From Xylona heveae TC161 (Eukaryota > Ascomycota > Xylonomycetes > Xylonales > Xylonaceae), in the NCBI RefSeq assembly GCF_001619985.1, contig NW_017264193.1, positions 2,981,726 through 3,045,725 of the forward strand: 64,000 bases of DNA, read 5' to 3'. Position 1 is the first letter of the stretch; every line of letters begins with the position of its first letter. The notes under the pieces are model-generated. The model was not told the DNA's origin. It saw nothing but the letters and a program-made list of their open reading frames with translations, and did no database searches. Shown here piece by piece: positions 13,427-25,501 of this stretch. Made by a program: the position numbers and the translations under genes.

Positions 13427-15090
13427 ATGGATGAGCTAGTTGCCCAGTTTACCGGTATAACCGGTACCACTCCCCAGCGTGCTACCCAATATCTCAGACT
13501 TACCGATGGGAACCTCGAGCAAGCCATGCAGCTCTTTTTCGAGAGCGATGGCCTGGACCTCGAGGGATCCGAAAACCCATCTACGTCAGCAACTGGATCT
13601 GGTGCACAGTCCGGCGGAACTCGGGAGACGGGATCATCGTATCGAACCGACGAGAACGGTGTAATAAACATAGATTCAGACGACGAAGACCGGAGGCCTG
13701 AACGAACACAAAGCGGTCGTCACATTAGTGCCAACTTCGAAGACGATGAAGCCATGGCTCGTCGTTTGCAGGAAGAGCTCTTTTCCGGAGGCGATATGAC
13801 AGGTGGCGCCGATGCGGATGGAATTCGCGCGCCTATGGCAAGGACTACGGAGACATTGGTTGGCCCGGACGCCGATTGGGGGAGTGATCCTACAGATATG
13901 CGGGCTGCCGTTGAAGAGCAAATGCTTGCAAGGAGAAGACCGCAAGGTAGGCAATTCAAGCTTTTTGGGGTGTATACAGCTAATGTTGACAAATATTAGG
14001 TCGACCTGGAATCTTCAATCAGCGAGCAACTGCGACATCGGTTTGGGGGCAAGGTGCAGATTCCAGCGCCCGCCGACAAAACCTCGCAGAAGCTACAGCA
14101 GGGGCTTCGGAAACCTCCTCAAAGTCTAGTCTTTTAGCTGAAATGTACCGACCGCCGTTTGAGCTCATGTACCGGTTACCCTGGGATGACGCTCGACAAG
14201 AGGGACGGGAAAGCGAAAAATGGATACTTGTAAATGTTCAGGATCCCGCCATATTTGACTGTCAGATTCTCAATCGGGACCTTTGGAAGAATGATAGTAT
14301 CCGGGATACTGTCAAGGAGAATTTCATCTTCTTACAATACAGCAAGGATGACCCTCGAGGGACTCCATACGTGCAATATTACTTCCAGGCCCGTGATGTC
14401 CAGGAAGCTTATCCCCACATCGCTATCGTGGACCCTCGGACGGGAGAGCAAATGAAAGTCTGGTCTGGTCCTCCAGCACCAAAGGCAATGGATTTTCTTA
14501 TGCAATTGCACGAGTTTCTCGACAGATACAGCCTCAAAGCTAATGTACGAAACCCAGTGGCTACGCGCAAACCGGAGAAGAAGGCTATGGACGTGGACAG
14601 AATGACCGAGGAAGAGATGCTACAGATGGCGATGCAGAATAGCCTGGCGAACCAGCCAACAGAAGGAATGAGAGAACCAGACCCGGATGACCTCACTAGA
14701 GGCCATGAGGAGGAAGGGAGCAAAGGAAAAGGTCGGGCTGCAGATGCGATGTCGATCGATGAGCGGCAGACAGGAAATGTTCCGTCCAACGAGTCCGTTT
14801 TCTCGCGTATTGCTTCCGATAAACCTCACACTGAGCCGGGCCCTGATCCGACGAGCACGACGCGCATCCAATTTCGCCACCCCGGCGGTCGTATCATCCG
14901 CCGATTTGCCCTTGGTGATCCAGTGCGCCGACTTTTCGAGTGGCTCAAAGCGGATCCAATTGAAGGCAAGGATGGTGTCGAGTTTGACCTCGTGTGTATT
15001 GGTAAGAACCTTTTAGAGGTGCTTGACCACACCGTAGAGGAAGCGGGTCTGAAGAATGCCACTGTCATGGTGGAGTTCATTGAGGGTTGA
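13427..15090 (+). CDS. ubx5: UBA-UAS-UBX protein, Cdc48/p97 cofactor (Ubx5/UBXD7 type)
   Basis: Predicted 536-residue adaptor that links ubiquitinated proteins to the Cdc48/p97 segregase. Exons 13427-13946 and 14000-15090, joined by a split Gly codon (G|GT). Domains in order: N-terminal UBA-like domain (MDELVAQFTGITGTTPQR, about 1-45); a UIM-like helix near residue 105 (DDEAMARRLQEEL); a UAS thioredoxin-like domain (about 245-365, with ILVNVQDPAIFDCQILNRD and HIAIVDPRTGEQM); a second UIM-like helix (TEEEMLQMAMQNSL, about 390); a Ser/Asp-rich linker; and a C-terminal UBX domain (about 455-536, IQFRHPGGRIIRRF to VMVEFIEG). This order matches yeast Ubx5 and human UBXD7. The ATG at 13427 is chosen because the UBA domain begins there; frame upstream has no nearer ATG. 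The family call is very secure. Confidence 0.93.
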
Positions 15091-16634
15091 TGATGCATTC
15101 TGATGCTATTCCGATCTATATCATTGTTTAACTTAGAGACAGATTCAACTTTATCTACGTATCAATAAGACGATAATCTTACATTAGCAATGTTTTAACT
15201 ATTCTGATCATTTGCTTAAGTTTGCATTTTGAGATTCGTACCAGTGTTGAAATATATGATTTAAGGTAGTTACGGACTGATAGTTATGTGAATTACACTG
15301 AAAGAATCCGTAGCCCTCCAAATGCCATGATTTGACAGTCCCACGGAACTTGAAATCTTTTGGGGCATAACAGATCCTCTCTCCTTCCGCAAGCTTGACC
15401 CTGCTTGGGCAACTACAATAGTCACGCGGTCATCATACATCCAAGAGTTGAAGGCAATAGAAAGGAAATACACGGATGATAATGGGCCAGTACTTTCTAC
15501 GCAAGTGCTGCACCACTCTGAATTTTTAATTAGCAGGTCTGTTCATTTAGCTTCCGCACTACCGTCCATGGCAGCGAGTGCTTCACACCAGAGCAGAGAA
15601 TGACGGTGGGCGGCAAAGGTGACTGGTGACTGGTGACAGGAACAATCGGCGGATGACCTAAACTGGTGCCCGTTGATCGGAGCAACGGGCCGAAGAAGTC
15701 CCGCTTGAGACTCGGCTGGAGTAAACAATTGACCATCGACCTTGCTCAAACGCAATGATTACGTTTCTCAATATTTTTATCATTTTTTAATGGTCTACTT
15801 CATTATCAAAGATCGCACAAACTCTGATTGTATTTTTATGCATTATGAATTTTTGTTTGGTGTGGTTTCCTATGATTCTGCTTGCAGCTAATTTCAAACT
15901 TCAATAAACAATTATAAAAATATAATGACAGAAAAATAAAGCAGACCAAATTTATTCCAAAATGCGTCCCCGGCAGTACTATGAGCTTCAAAATGAATGC
16001 ATCTCCCTGCCCAAAAAAAGCCACGTGTACTACGAATTTTAACGTCTCCATAATTTTGTTGACAGCTGCTCATAGCTTATAGGTTAGTTATACACCCGGG
16101 AGCCTGGCGGCAAGCGACACAGCCTCGGTCTCGCGGTCTCGCGGTCTCGCCCCTGGACCCCGCCATCGCTTCCTCCCGATATAGATGTAAACACTCGGAC
16201 CATCACCGTTTACCACCTCCCAACCTGGATCCCTGGCACCGAACTTTCTTTCCCTCCGCACTTCTTTTCCAGTACCAGTTGTGTCACCCCTCTCGCTCGC
16301 ACTTGCTTTTGAAATCTCCTGCGAGTGATTTGTTATCTGCGTGTTACCGGTGCTTCCTCTCGCAATTCAACTGTTCTGCTAGCTCGCTCATATAGTATTC
16401 GAAAGTTGGAGCACGCAACGAATACGTTAGCAAGCCATAGCAACCGTTGGACTTATACAATTCCTAATCGACTGATACCGGACTCTATACGGCGAAGGCC
16501 ACTGCACTCACTCGTATAGTTGTCACGGCCGGCAAGGCTCCGTTGAGTGTTGCCAGCGCTTAAATTCGCTTCAAATATTAGGTGTTCTACCTTCAATGCA
16601 GATCGCGCTGTTCTGCTAGTCTATAAAGAAAAAC
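15091..16634. other. Intergenic, about 1.5 kb, with leader of the kinase gene
   Basis: AT-rich 3' flank of the UBX gene, then a more GC- and pyrimidine-rich leader from about 16080. There is a 7-mer GGTGACT tandem (two exact copies plus one near copy) at 15618-15638 and an exact 8-mer tandem at 16126-16149. No convincing ORF or RNA gene was seen. Confidence 0.55.
16126..16149. repeat. Tandem repeat, 3 x CGGTCTCG
   Basis: Three perfect, adjacent 8-bp copies, about 490-510 bp upstream of the kinase start codon. Each junction makes a TCGCG motif. It may be a simple slippage product or a multi-site regulatory element; sequence alone does not decide. Confidence 0.9.
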
Positions 16635-18951
16635 ATGGCTCCGTCTGGCTTAGGTCGTGGCGCGGCCGACCCGGAACTACTATACACAAAACAAAATTGC
16701 ATTGGTATATATCCTCAAGACAGGCGGTGGGCCGTATGAGCTGACAAGAGTACGTAGGAGGGGGAAGCTTTGGAAAAGTATACAAAGGGTAAGTACTCTA
16801 TCTTGCGGAGACTCGAACAGATACGCTGACGGGCTTCTGCAGTTTAGACAAGCGAACAGGACAATCCGTGGCCATCAAAATCATCGACGTCGAAAGCGCA
16901 GAAGATGAAGTCGAGGACATAATTCAGGAAATTGCAATCCTTTCCGAACTCAATTCGCCCTATGTGACAAAATATCACGGTTCCTATCTCAAGGGATCCG
17001 ACCTTTGGATAATAATGGAATTTTGCTCTGGTGGAAGCTGTGGTGACTTGATGAAGCCAGGACTGATACCCGAGGATTATATCGCAATTATTCTCCGGGA
17101 GCTGCTCATGGGTCTCGAATACCTTCACGGCGACAATAAGCTCCACAGGGATATTAAGGGTATGTTTCATCGAGACTTGATTTTGTCCCCCCATGCTAAG
17201 CATGACTTTTAGCTGCGAATGTCCTTCTCGGCGCCAATGGACAGGTCAAACTCGCTGATTTCGGAGTATCTGGACAGCTATCCGCGACAATGACGAAAAA
17301 GAATACATTCGTCGGCACCCCATTTTGGATGGCACCGGAAGTGATAAAGCAATCTGGATACGATCATAAAGCCGACATCTGGTCATTAGGTATTACCGCC
17401 TTGGAGCTTGCCAAAGGAGAACCGCCTTACTCGGATATCCACCCGATGAAGGTGTTATTTCTTATTCCGAAAAACCCTCCACCGACTCTGGAAGGAACCT
17501 TTAGTAGGACATTCAAAGAGTTTGTTGAACTCTGCCTCAAGCGTGACCCGAAAGAACGGCCGTCAGCACGAGAGCTGCTCAAGCATCCATTCATTCGCAA
17601 GGGAAAGAAAACCACCTATCTGACCGAACTGATCGAGCGGCACGAACGGTGGCAGGCAACACATGGAAATCGTGAAGCGGAAGAAGATGAAGATGAAGAG
17701 CGCTTTGAACGAGAAAGCAGCACTCCCGAGAGTGATGATCTTTGGGACTTTGGCACTATCCGGCCATCTGGTGGCCGGGGACCCGGCCTCAAGGCCATGA
17801 ATGACTCTGCCGCCAACTCTAGGTCCCAGCTTCAAGAGGATGTCACTCGTAATTTTGCGTACCAGCCTAGGAGAAGCGTGGACTCTGAAAATGACATTGA
17901 ATACGATCAACTGGGTACCATCAAGGCGGCTAGCTCACCGGTAGAATCCCCGCCAAGAGAAAGTTCGCCGCAAAGGAGACCTTCTGGCCCGACTCAGGCG
18001 CCTTACTCACCCAGTGTCGCGGCAAAAATACCTCTGCCGCCATCTCCAGTGAAGTCGCAAGCCCCAGGACCAGCGCTACGGCACGCTCCACCGCCACCAG
18101 TCACAAACGCTTTACCCCCACAAACACAATTTGGCGCTCTCTTCCCCAACAAGGATCCATTTGGAAATTCCTTGCTCAAAGATATGAGCGCCTTTGGTCT
18201 CAAGGAGAATGACACTCCGCTTTCCAGGCCTGGATCTAATTTGCAACCTCGACAAGAAGCTCCACCAACGCCACCACGACACTCACAACCTCCTTCGTAT
18301 AGTCCATCGCGTCAATCTGCTACAGGGTCGTCAGCTCCCGCATTGCAGCCCATACCCCCCTTTAAGGGACCTTCAAGGCTTGATCCGTTCCAAAAGCCTC
18401 AAAACCCTGTCACAGCCCCATCCATAAAGCCACCAGCTCAACAGCCATTACCACGGATAATGCAGCAACCACTCCCTTCTTTTGGCGGTACATCTCAAGT
18501 ATCCCAAGGACAACACTCTTTGCAGCAATTTGCGCCAAACGATCATCATCTATTGTCCCCATCCAGGTCTTCTACGGCAGTCTCTCGTGCACCCGGCAAT
18601 GCTCCAGCTCCGCCTAATCCGACTGCGGAGTTGACAGCGTTTAATGGAGTCATTCTGCCTGCTCTTGAAGCTGCATTGCAGCGTCGCACTTTCAATATCA
18701 ACAATTTAGGCCGAGCTGATAATCCAGATGCATCGAATTTGCAGGCTCAGCAACAAAGACAGCGTGCGCATGAGAAGATCAAGAAGCTTGTGATCAAGGC
18801 AGTTGGTATCTTTGCAGAGATTGAAGAATGGGATAGTCATGAACCGGTTGGGATGGGAGGTGAGGTAAATGCCTTCTTGGAAGGATTCTTAGAGGAAATA
18901 TTGGTGCGCGTGGAGGCTGAAGACGAAGAGCCAGTGCAAACATTGAGGTAA
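16635..18951 (+). CDS. Ste20-family kinase of the GCK-III (MST3/Sid1) group
   Basis: Serine/threonine kinase of 718 residues; fungal members act in septation (Sid1/SepL) or polarity (Nak1/MOR) networks. Exons: 16635-16704, 16758-16788 (31 nt), 16843-17159, 17213-18951. The Gly-rich loop [12 protein letters not shown] (about 23-34) is assembled from two exons. Further motifs: lysine in VAIKII (about 47), catalytic HRDIKAANVLL (135-145), DFG (155-157), and the GCK-type activation segment [14 protein letters not shown] (about 170-184). The kinase domain ends near 270. A long Pro/Ser/Gln-rich linker follows (about 300-610), then a conserved helical C-terminus ([22 protein letters not shown]) likely used for partner binding. 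The kinase domain resembles the Sid1/SepL branch, but I cannot exclude the Nak1/MST-1 branch, so no symbol is given. Confidence 0.92.
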
Positions 18952-19588
18952 CACGTCCAGAACTCCGTGTCTGGGCTTCAACAAAAACGGTGCATTACCA
19001 CCAGTATCACGGCACTCAATTACATTCAGTCTTGCACCCCATCGATGACCCATCTGGTCGTCTTTTTTACACTATCGATTTTGAGAGGATGGCATGGCGT
19101 TTTCTTTCTCTTTTTTGTTATGAATTGGGATAAACGAATGTACGATAAGATAAGTACTAGCATGATTACGAGGAACCGGTTAGTAACGTTTTTAGAGTCT
19201 CTAGAAGGTGGTAAATGTGACGATTGAGCAATGTTGTTGTGCTTGGTGGGATCCAAGCTTAGCATCCATTTCAGGTCTAGGTTGAGTCTCAAGGCGGTGC
19301 GAGCCGAAAGTCGGCAGAAAGCTTCGCGAAAGCGGCCGGCCCTGCCGGATGGAAAGCGACAAATGCGGGAAACCCTGCTGTTTTTTACCCCACGAAAAGA
19401 ACTCATTATAACTATTTGCCCTTTTCTTTTCAATTGGGCAATTGAAAGATTTGTCGCCCACCTCCTCTTTGATAACAACAATTGGATAATGCTATACGCC
19501 GAATCAAAAACGGAAAGAATTTTCGAATACTGCGTCGCAACTCCCGCCGGACTTTGCACGAATCCTTAATTTATTCCGTACAGAAGCC
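18952..19588. other. Intergenic, 640 bp
   Basis: Short spacer between two genes on the same strand. It holds the kinase 3' flank and the promoter of the CDF transporter. No separate gene was recognised; short frames on both strands look random. Confidence 0.6.
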
Positions 19589-21515
19589 ATGAGCGACCAA
19601 CAGACTCACCCTTCGTCGCCGTCGCGACGTAACAGCCTGTATGCGACACCTCGGGGATTTGCGGATGATGTTCTCGCAACTCGCGGGCACAACTTGCCTG
19701 TGCTGATCCATAACCGTTCGTCGGGTTCCCTGCTCGACCCTCGGCCGCCATTTCGACATGCGCGGACGGCCGGAGAAGAGATCGACGTCGAGTCGCTGGA
19801 CAGTGACCGCCGATCCAGCTTCGGGGCTCAGGCTTTGATGACCCCCCAGATGCGAAGCATGCGTTTGATAGGAAATAGCAACCCTCGCTATCAATGGTAA
19901 GAGATATCAATTGGCGCTTGAAAGCTTGGACCGATAGGTCCAATTGATGCCTACGGAAGCGCTTGTGTTATAGCAAGAACCAGCCCATGAAAGCTAACCG
20001 GTAACTTCATGCAGGGAACAATATTATAAGAGTGAGGAAGAGCTGAAAAACATGAAGAAGCCAATGCACGTTACCCATCAAATTACAAGGAGCTTTCAAT
20101 TCTGACATCCTCCCAGACGCCAATATTACGAGCGTAACAACGAGCTCATTCAGCAATACATGTATATCGATCGTCTTCTTGACTCATCACTTCCGCACGA
20201 TTTGATTCAAGAGTACCAACACACTGCTGTTTCTGTCCCGCAGACAATTACTGAGGAGCCCACCGCAGCCTCTTCGGACGCAGACGACGAGAGAAGTCGT
20301 TCTTCCAGCAGCCCAGGCCAAGATGAACATGCAAATGGAACGCCATCGACACCAATACCAAGAGTCAAACGGACACCACAAGCATTATACAAGGTCCCTA
20401 GCGAGGAGACGCCTTTGCTGGAAGCCGATCCGGACCATCAAATTTCGACAAAACAATTCGATCCGTATGAGCACGACGCTGCGGACAGCTCGGCTCCAGT
20501 TGTAACGGTTGCGATCTATATTAATTTGGTAGCCAATGCGATTTTGTTGGCCGGAAAACTAGCCGTGATTGTCCTTACTAGCTCTCTCTCGGTGTTAGCC
20601 AGTTTGGTAGATGCAGCTTTGGACTTTCTCAGCACGGCAATTGTGTGGGTTACAACCCGCATGATCGCACGACAAGACAGATACGCGTATCCTGTTGGCA
20701 GAAGACGCCTGGAGCCCATCGGCGTGCTCGTCTTCTCCGTAATCATGATCACCTCCTTCTTTCAAATTTTCATTGAAGGTCTCAGCCGATTAACGTCTGG
20801 TGACCATTCCCTTGTCTATTTGGGGATTCCCTCAATCGTTATTATGGCAAGCACTGTCGTTATCAAATTCGCGTGCTGGCTTTATTGCCGACTCATCAAA
20901 AATTCGAGCGTCCAGGCACTGGCTCAGGATGCTATGACTGATGTGGTTTTTAACATATTTAGTATTATTTTCCCGCTCGGTAAGTCCCCTCTTTCGCCGA
21001 ATCACATTCTAAGAAGAGCCACTCAATGGTTCTCGATATTCGGACACGAATTTTCTGGAATCAAGCTATTCCGGCCTTGATTGATATGCTAGTACTCATC
21101 CTTCTTTTCTCTCTCTCTAGTTGGATACTATTCCCGGCAATGGTGGCTGGACCCCCTCGGCGGTATCCTTCTCTCTCTCTATGTGATCATCAATTGGTCC
21201 CGCACTTCGGCCTCTCATATCCGAAACCTGACCGGAGCCGCAGCTACGGCAGATGAGCGCAATATTCTGCTCTACCTAACGATGCGCTTTGCCAAGACTA
21301 TCCGCCAGATCCAAGGGCTGGAAGCATATCACGCCGGTGATAAGCTTATTGCCGAGGTGGACATTGTTCTTGACGAGCATATGAGTCTCCGTGACAGCCA
21401 CGACTTGGGCGAGAGCTTGCAGTATGTTCTGGAGAGTGTTCCTCTAGTAGACCGCGCATTCGTTCATCAGGACTACGCTTCCTGGAATCTTCCAAGCCAT
21501 ATGCAGCAGGACTAA
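19589..21515 (+). CDS. Cation diffusion facilitator (Mn-CDF type) transporter
   Basis: Polytopic membrane protein of 538 residues, probably moving Mn2+ (possibly also Fe2+ or Zn2+) out of the cytosol into an organelle. Exons: 19589-19896, 20015-20065, 20117-20979, 21121-21515. The cytosolic N-terminus is long and Ser-rich. The helical membrane region starts near residue 250. The metal site shows DxxxD in both key helices (DAALD about 285-289, DAMTD about 391-395); zinc CDFs usually have HxxxD, so Mn specificity is inferred. A cytosolic CDF C-terminal domain follows (about 460-538, with AEVDIVLDEHMSLRDSHDLG). The second intron (20066-20116) must be GC-AG to keep the conserved KKPIRQYYERNN segment in frame. 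Junctions 1 and 3 are canonical. Confidence 0.92.
20066..20116 (+). other. Probable GC-AG intron in the CDF gene
   Basis: Exon 2 ends AAGCCAAT and the intron would begin GCACGT and end CTCCCAG, with a branch-like CTGAC at 20102-20106. The nearby GT (GTTACC) leaves the wrong phase, so only the GC donor yields the expected KKPI|RQYYERNN reading. Reading through meets a stop. This is inferred from frame and family conservation. Confidence 0.7.
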
Positions 21516-22242
21516 AGGGTCTGGGCACATAGCTTGGCATTATCAGGACGAGTAATGAGATGGAGGTTTTCAGGGAACTAGGGCAATCGGCGGGACTGTT
21601 TTGCCTCGAGTATCTGTTCTCCCAGTTTCCTGGATACAAATAAGCGATTCTTCTGGATCTGTCATTTTATTTATTTTGAAGCACGATGATCAGGCGTAGG
21701 ATTTGCTTGATTGCTTGCAGAGGGCAATTTTCTGGCTGTATATGGCGCATTTTCTTACAAATATCCCCTGTGTATTCTATACTTGCTATACCACCGTTTT
21801 ACAAGAACGAATTGACTTGAAATTCTGCGAACAATTATCGCAGAATAAGCTATTTTCTGCTCGAGGCTCAGCAGCCTTTCTTGGTGGGCTCTTATTGCCA
21901 CTTCTTGTGCATTTTCGTCATATTTGGCCGAGTCCAAAATCATGCCTGTGTTTCCCCCATGTCCGGGTGCACGTATCCTCGTTTGGCTAAGATCCGGCGA
22001 AAGACCCCGCCTAAGTGAGATACAACTGTACCTCGACGCTTCGCACGCCTCCGTTCGCTTTCACAGGGTCCCTTAACTTAATCCTTGTAAAATACTAAGC
22101 AATTGCTCTAAGATCCAGATAATCTCTATTCGCATTCGCCGAGTGTCTTATCTAACCCAAAAAAGAATGCCTCGTTGCTTGAGTTCATACTTCTGGCACT
22201 CCATGTAGTCATCTCTGATGATCGACTCTATCCGCCGTCTAC
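21516..22242. other. Intergenic with upstream ATGs before the second Zn2Cys6 gene
   Basis: AT-rich 3' flank of the CDF gene followed by the leader of the next gene. Two upstream ATGs lie just before the chosen start: ATG-TAG at 22203-22208 (a start-stop element), and an ATG at 22218 whose out-of-frame reading runs over the main ATG at 22243. Whether they are in the mRNA is unknown. Confidence 0.55.
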
Positions 22243-25200
22243 ATGCCTCAACGCGAACGTACAAAAGCTTCCAATGCATGCCTTGCTTGTCGAAGGAGCA
22301 AGCGAAGAGTGAGTCAAATGATTCCCTTGCCTACAGAGAAGAGAAGAACAACTCGAAGCTTCAATCTGCTTCAATATGTCATGACTATACCTGGTGTTCT
22401 TCCACTCTGTTCATCAGACGCAGCTGATGTGGTGCACTTTCCCAATATGCATTGACTTCAACTTCTCTCATTGGCGCTTTCCTATTTGGCTGATATCATT
22501 CCCACCCTTTGTTTGACACCTCGAAACCTAATTTTCTGAGAAATTCAAATCCCTCGCGCCTTCCATTTCGTGATTGTTCATATAAATACTATTTGCCTCT
22601 GGGTGTAGGCAGTTGCCGACACCTTTTCTGTATTGCCTGTCATTGATGTCTTCATTCTCGCTGCGCCATGCATTTTCTCCAATGTACCCACCGTCTGATC
22701 CAGCCTTCTTTTGCTTCTACAGCACTCCACGGTCCTGATCTTATCCTTTGCTTCCAAAAAAAGACATGCATCAACTAACTTCACAAGTGCAACGGAGCTA
22801 CACCGGCTTGTAGCAACTGTGTGAGAAGTGGAAAGATTTGCCACTACAAGCCAGAGTCGGACGGCCGGAAACATGTCTCCGGAGCCTATGTGGAAAGCCT
22901 TGAACAACAGCTGAGAGATCTGACAGACGTTCTCGAAGGCGTTAGGCACCATCATCGAACTGAAGCTGAGTCTGGAGCTCTGAGCCATGGTATCTCCCCT
23001 CATACCTCCACGCTGAAGGCAAGAGAAGGGCCAAGTGACGTTGGGACCGCCTCTGGTCTGGAAAATGACTGGAAGGACGAGGAAACCCTGGCTCTTGAGG
23101 AATCTCATTCTCAACCCGCTCAGGAACAGAGTCAGGTCTCTGTCCAGCCCACTGGCTTAGCTGCGGAACATGACTTGCCATCGAGCAGCCACGGATTTGC
23201 ATCCCTGATTGAGCAGGTGCCATTAGCTGTCATTACCGATCCTCGTTCATGCCCTTGGGCATGGCTCAAAGCTTGCAGCGGTAGCTTGAAAACAGACGAG
23301 CCACCTAATCAATCCAGTTCCAGCATCGAGATGTCGTCTGAATTGGAAGAGCCTTCATCTGAGTTTGGCTGGAGTGCTGCATCAGGCTCAGTGGATGCCT
23401 CAATATTAAATCACGAAGCGGATTTACTTCACCTGTTTGAGAAAAACTTCGGATCGCTATTTGGAAAGCTGCGTCTTTGCCAAAACGATAGCATCCATAG
23501 CCACCGGCTCTCTGCCAATGATTTTCTCGCGAATGCGACATGTTCGCTGGGAGCGCAGTGCGCGACGTCCGCTGCAGTTAGGAATGTAGGACAAATGTTT
23601 CAGGAGAGGGCGGAAGGGGCTGTCTTGTCACTTTGTCGTCAATCCGACGATTTCAGAGTTTACCAAGGAACTGTCATCCTCGAATACCTTGAATTATCCG
23701 CCGGGGACTGGAAGATGAGTCAAATTTATCATGGTATATCTCACTCTAGTATTTGGGTTTTTTAAACATTGTTCTTACCCCCGTTTCTAGAAATTTCCTG
23801 TACTCTGCGGAGAAATTTGGAGGAGAAGGAAACCGATGCACGTCTTGAAGGTGTTTATCCGGAAACATCAGAGACCGACGAGAAGGAAACTCTAAAGAAG
23901 GCTTCGCATACCCATGACTTACTCGGATATATCTTGTCTGCTATGACAGGCATTCATGTGCAAGAATTGAGACACCCGCATACTCAGGGAGCTCGTCATG
24001 GTGCACATTTTGACTCAGATGTTGCCTGTAAAGCCTCCAGCATCGAAAAAGGAGTTGGAAAGTTGGTGCTCAAGGAAATGAGGCGAATGTGAGTTGTCTT
24101 CATCATCCTCTGTCGTCAAGTTCTAATATATCGTGCAGCGATAAAATGTCCGGCTCGCCGTCTATTGAGTTGGATAAAATGCTCCTCGAAACTCACGCAA
24201 AACTGGTCAAACTGGACAAGGACTTACCAAAGACGGCTTCGTCTCGAGAACTGGCCAAAATGACCTCTCTGGTTAGGGCAAGGTGAGTTCACTCCAGATT
24301 AAAGACCTTTAACATACTAACGATCATCATTAACAGAATGGCAATACATACGGGGTATATTACGCTTCATTCCCATTTGCTTTCCTTGTCCACATCGCAG
24401 AGAGCTAAAGCCCTCGCATTCCGACTGAGCACTGACCGTGCATTTCAACTTGCACGTCTCTGGCTGCGCTACAAGCAATTGTTTGACCAGACTAGCGTTC
24501 CAATCCAAGTGGTCCACTATATTTATTGCGCCGCGGTAATTTTGCTAATGAACGCATCTTCATCGAATCCTGATGTTAAGATCAAGGCCAAACCTCTCTT
24601 CAAAGCTGTGTATGATACACTCACGACACTGTCTGAAGCAATTCCCCTCGCACAATTGGCAGCGAACGTGCTTCATCACATTATGGACGACTGGGGCTTA
24701 AGTCATATAATCACACGACCTTCACGACAGCAGAGCGTCATATTGGAAACCGAGTTACCATCTCGCCCAAGAATTGCGGATCAATCAGCTTTTGTCGAAA
24801 CAATTGACAAAGGCCGCGAGGTTCTTGTCCCTTCCAATGTCGGTTTCATGGAAGAGGGTACGCAGTTGGACCAGGGAAATGATAATAGCGATATCCAACA
24901 GCTTGCGCAACAATTTCTCCCGCCTGGGTCTCTTCATCAGGATATTCACAATCTCGATGATCAGATTTTCAACCAGTTTCAGGACCACAATAATAACAAC
25001 AATCTCATGCAAATGGATCCATTGGATCTCCAGCATCCATATCCTTCCATCAATGACCAGAGCTTTCACTTTGACCTTTCTTCGTCACAGCCGCCTTCAC
25101 ATTTTGCCCCCAATCCACAGGTTGCCACTGCGGCGCCCCAGGCGCACCAAGATCCATTCTCATTTGCAGATCTCCTTCCACACCGTGACGCAAATTCATC

Positions 25201-25501
25201 TATTCCGAATCACTCTATCCCGTCTCAAGAAGCCCAGACCACCTCGTCTTCGTCAATACCATTGCCAACTTACTCAAATACAACGGTGCCCCTAACGCAC
25301 TATCCTTCTTCTTTTCAACAAGGCCACAACGATGCTCTCAATCTAAGCCAGCTCTGGCCAATGCACCAGGACCAACGCCGGTCTCCTGCAAATCCATTCT
25401 GGGGCGATCCCTCGATGCCACTGGCATTGGGCTCCTTGCCCGAATTCGAGACGTACATGGTAGAAGGCTTTGGGCCTAATGACACGGAGCCGGAGTTTTA
25501 G
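22243..25501 (+). CDS. Zn2Cys6 transcription factor, second
   Basis: Predicted 872-residue nuclear regulator with unknown targets. Exons: 22243-22308, 22788-23733, 23791-24088, 24139-24282, 24337-25501. The zinc cluster begins at residue 13 (ACLACRRSKRR, then CNGATPACSNCVRSGKIC) with exact spacing C-x2-C-x6-C-x6-C-x2-C-x6-C across the first intron. A basic linker and a short coiled coil follow (YVESLEQQLRDLTDVLEG), typical of dimeric zinc-cluster factors. The middle region (about 230-560) resembles a fungal transcription factor regulatory domain. The C-terminus is rich in Asn, Gln, Pro and Ser, with an N5 run (DHNNNNNLMQ) near 720, and looks like an activation domain. The first intron (479 nt) is much longer than others in the window. 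All phases fit and the total length divides by three. Confidence 0.87.

Noticed and set aside
22578-23114. 178-codon frame on the - strand
   Set aside because: Antisense to the zinc-cluster region of the second Zn2Cys6 gene and its first intron; no domain.
24774-25295. 173-codon + frame rich in Arg/Ile/His
   Set aside because: Shifted-frame shadow of the Gln/Asn/Pro-rich C-terminus of the second Zn2Cys6 protein.
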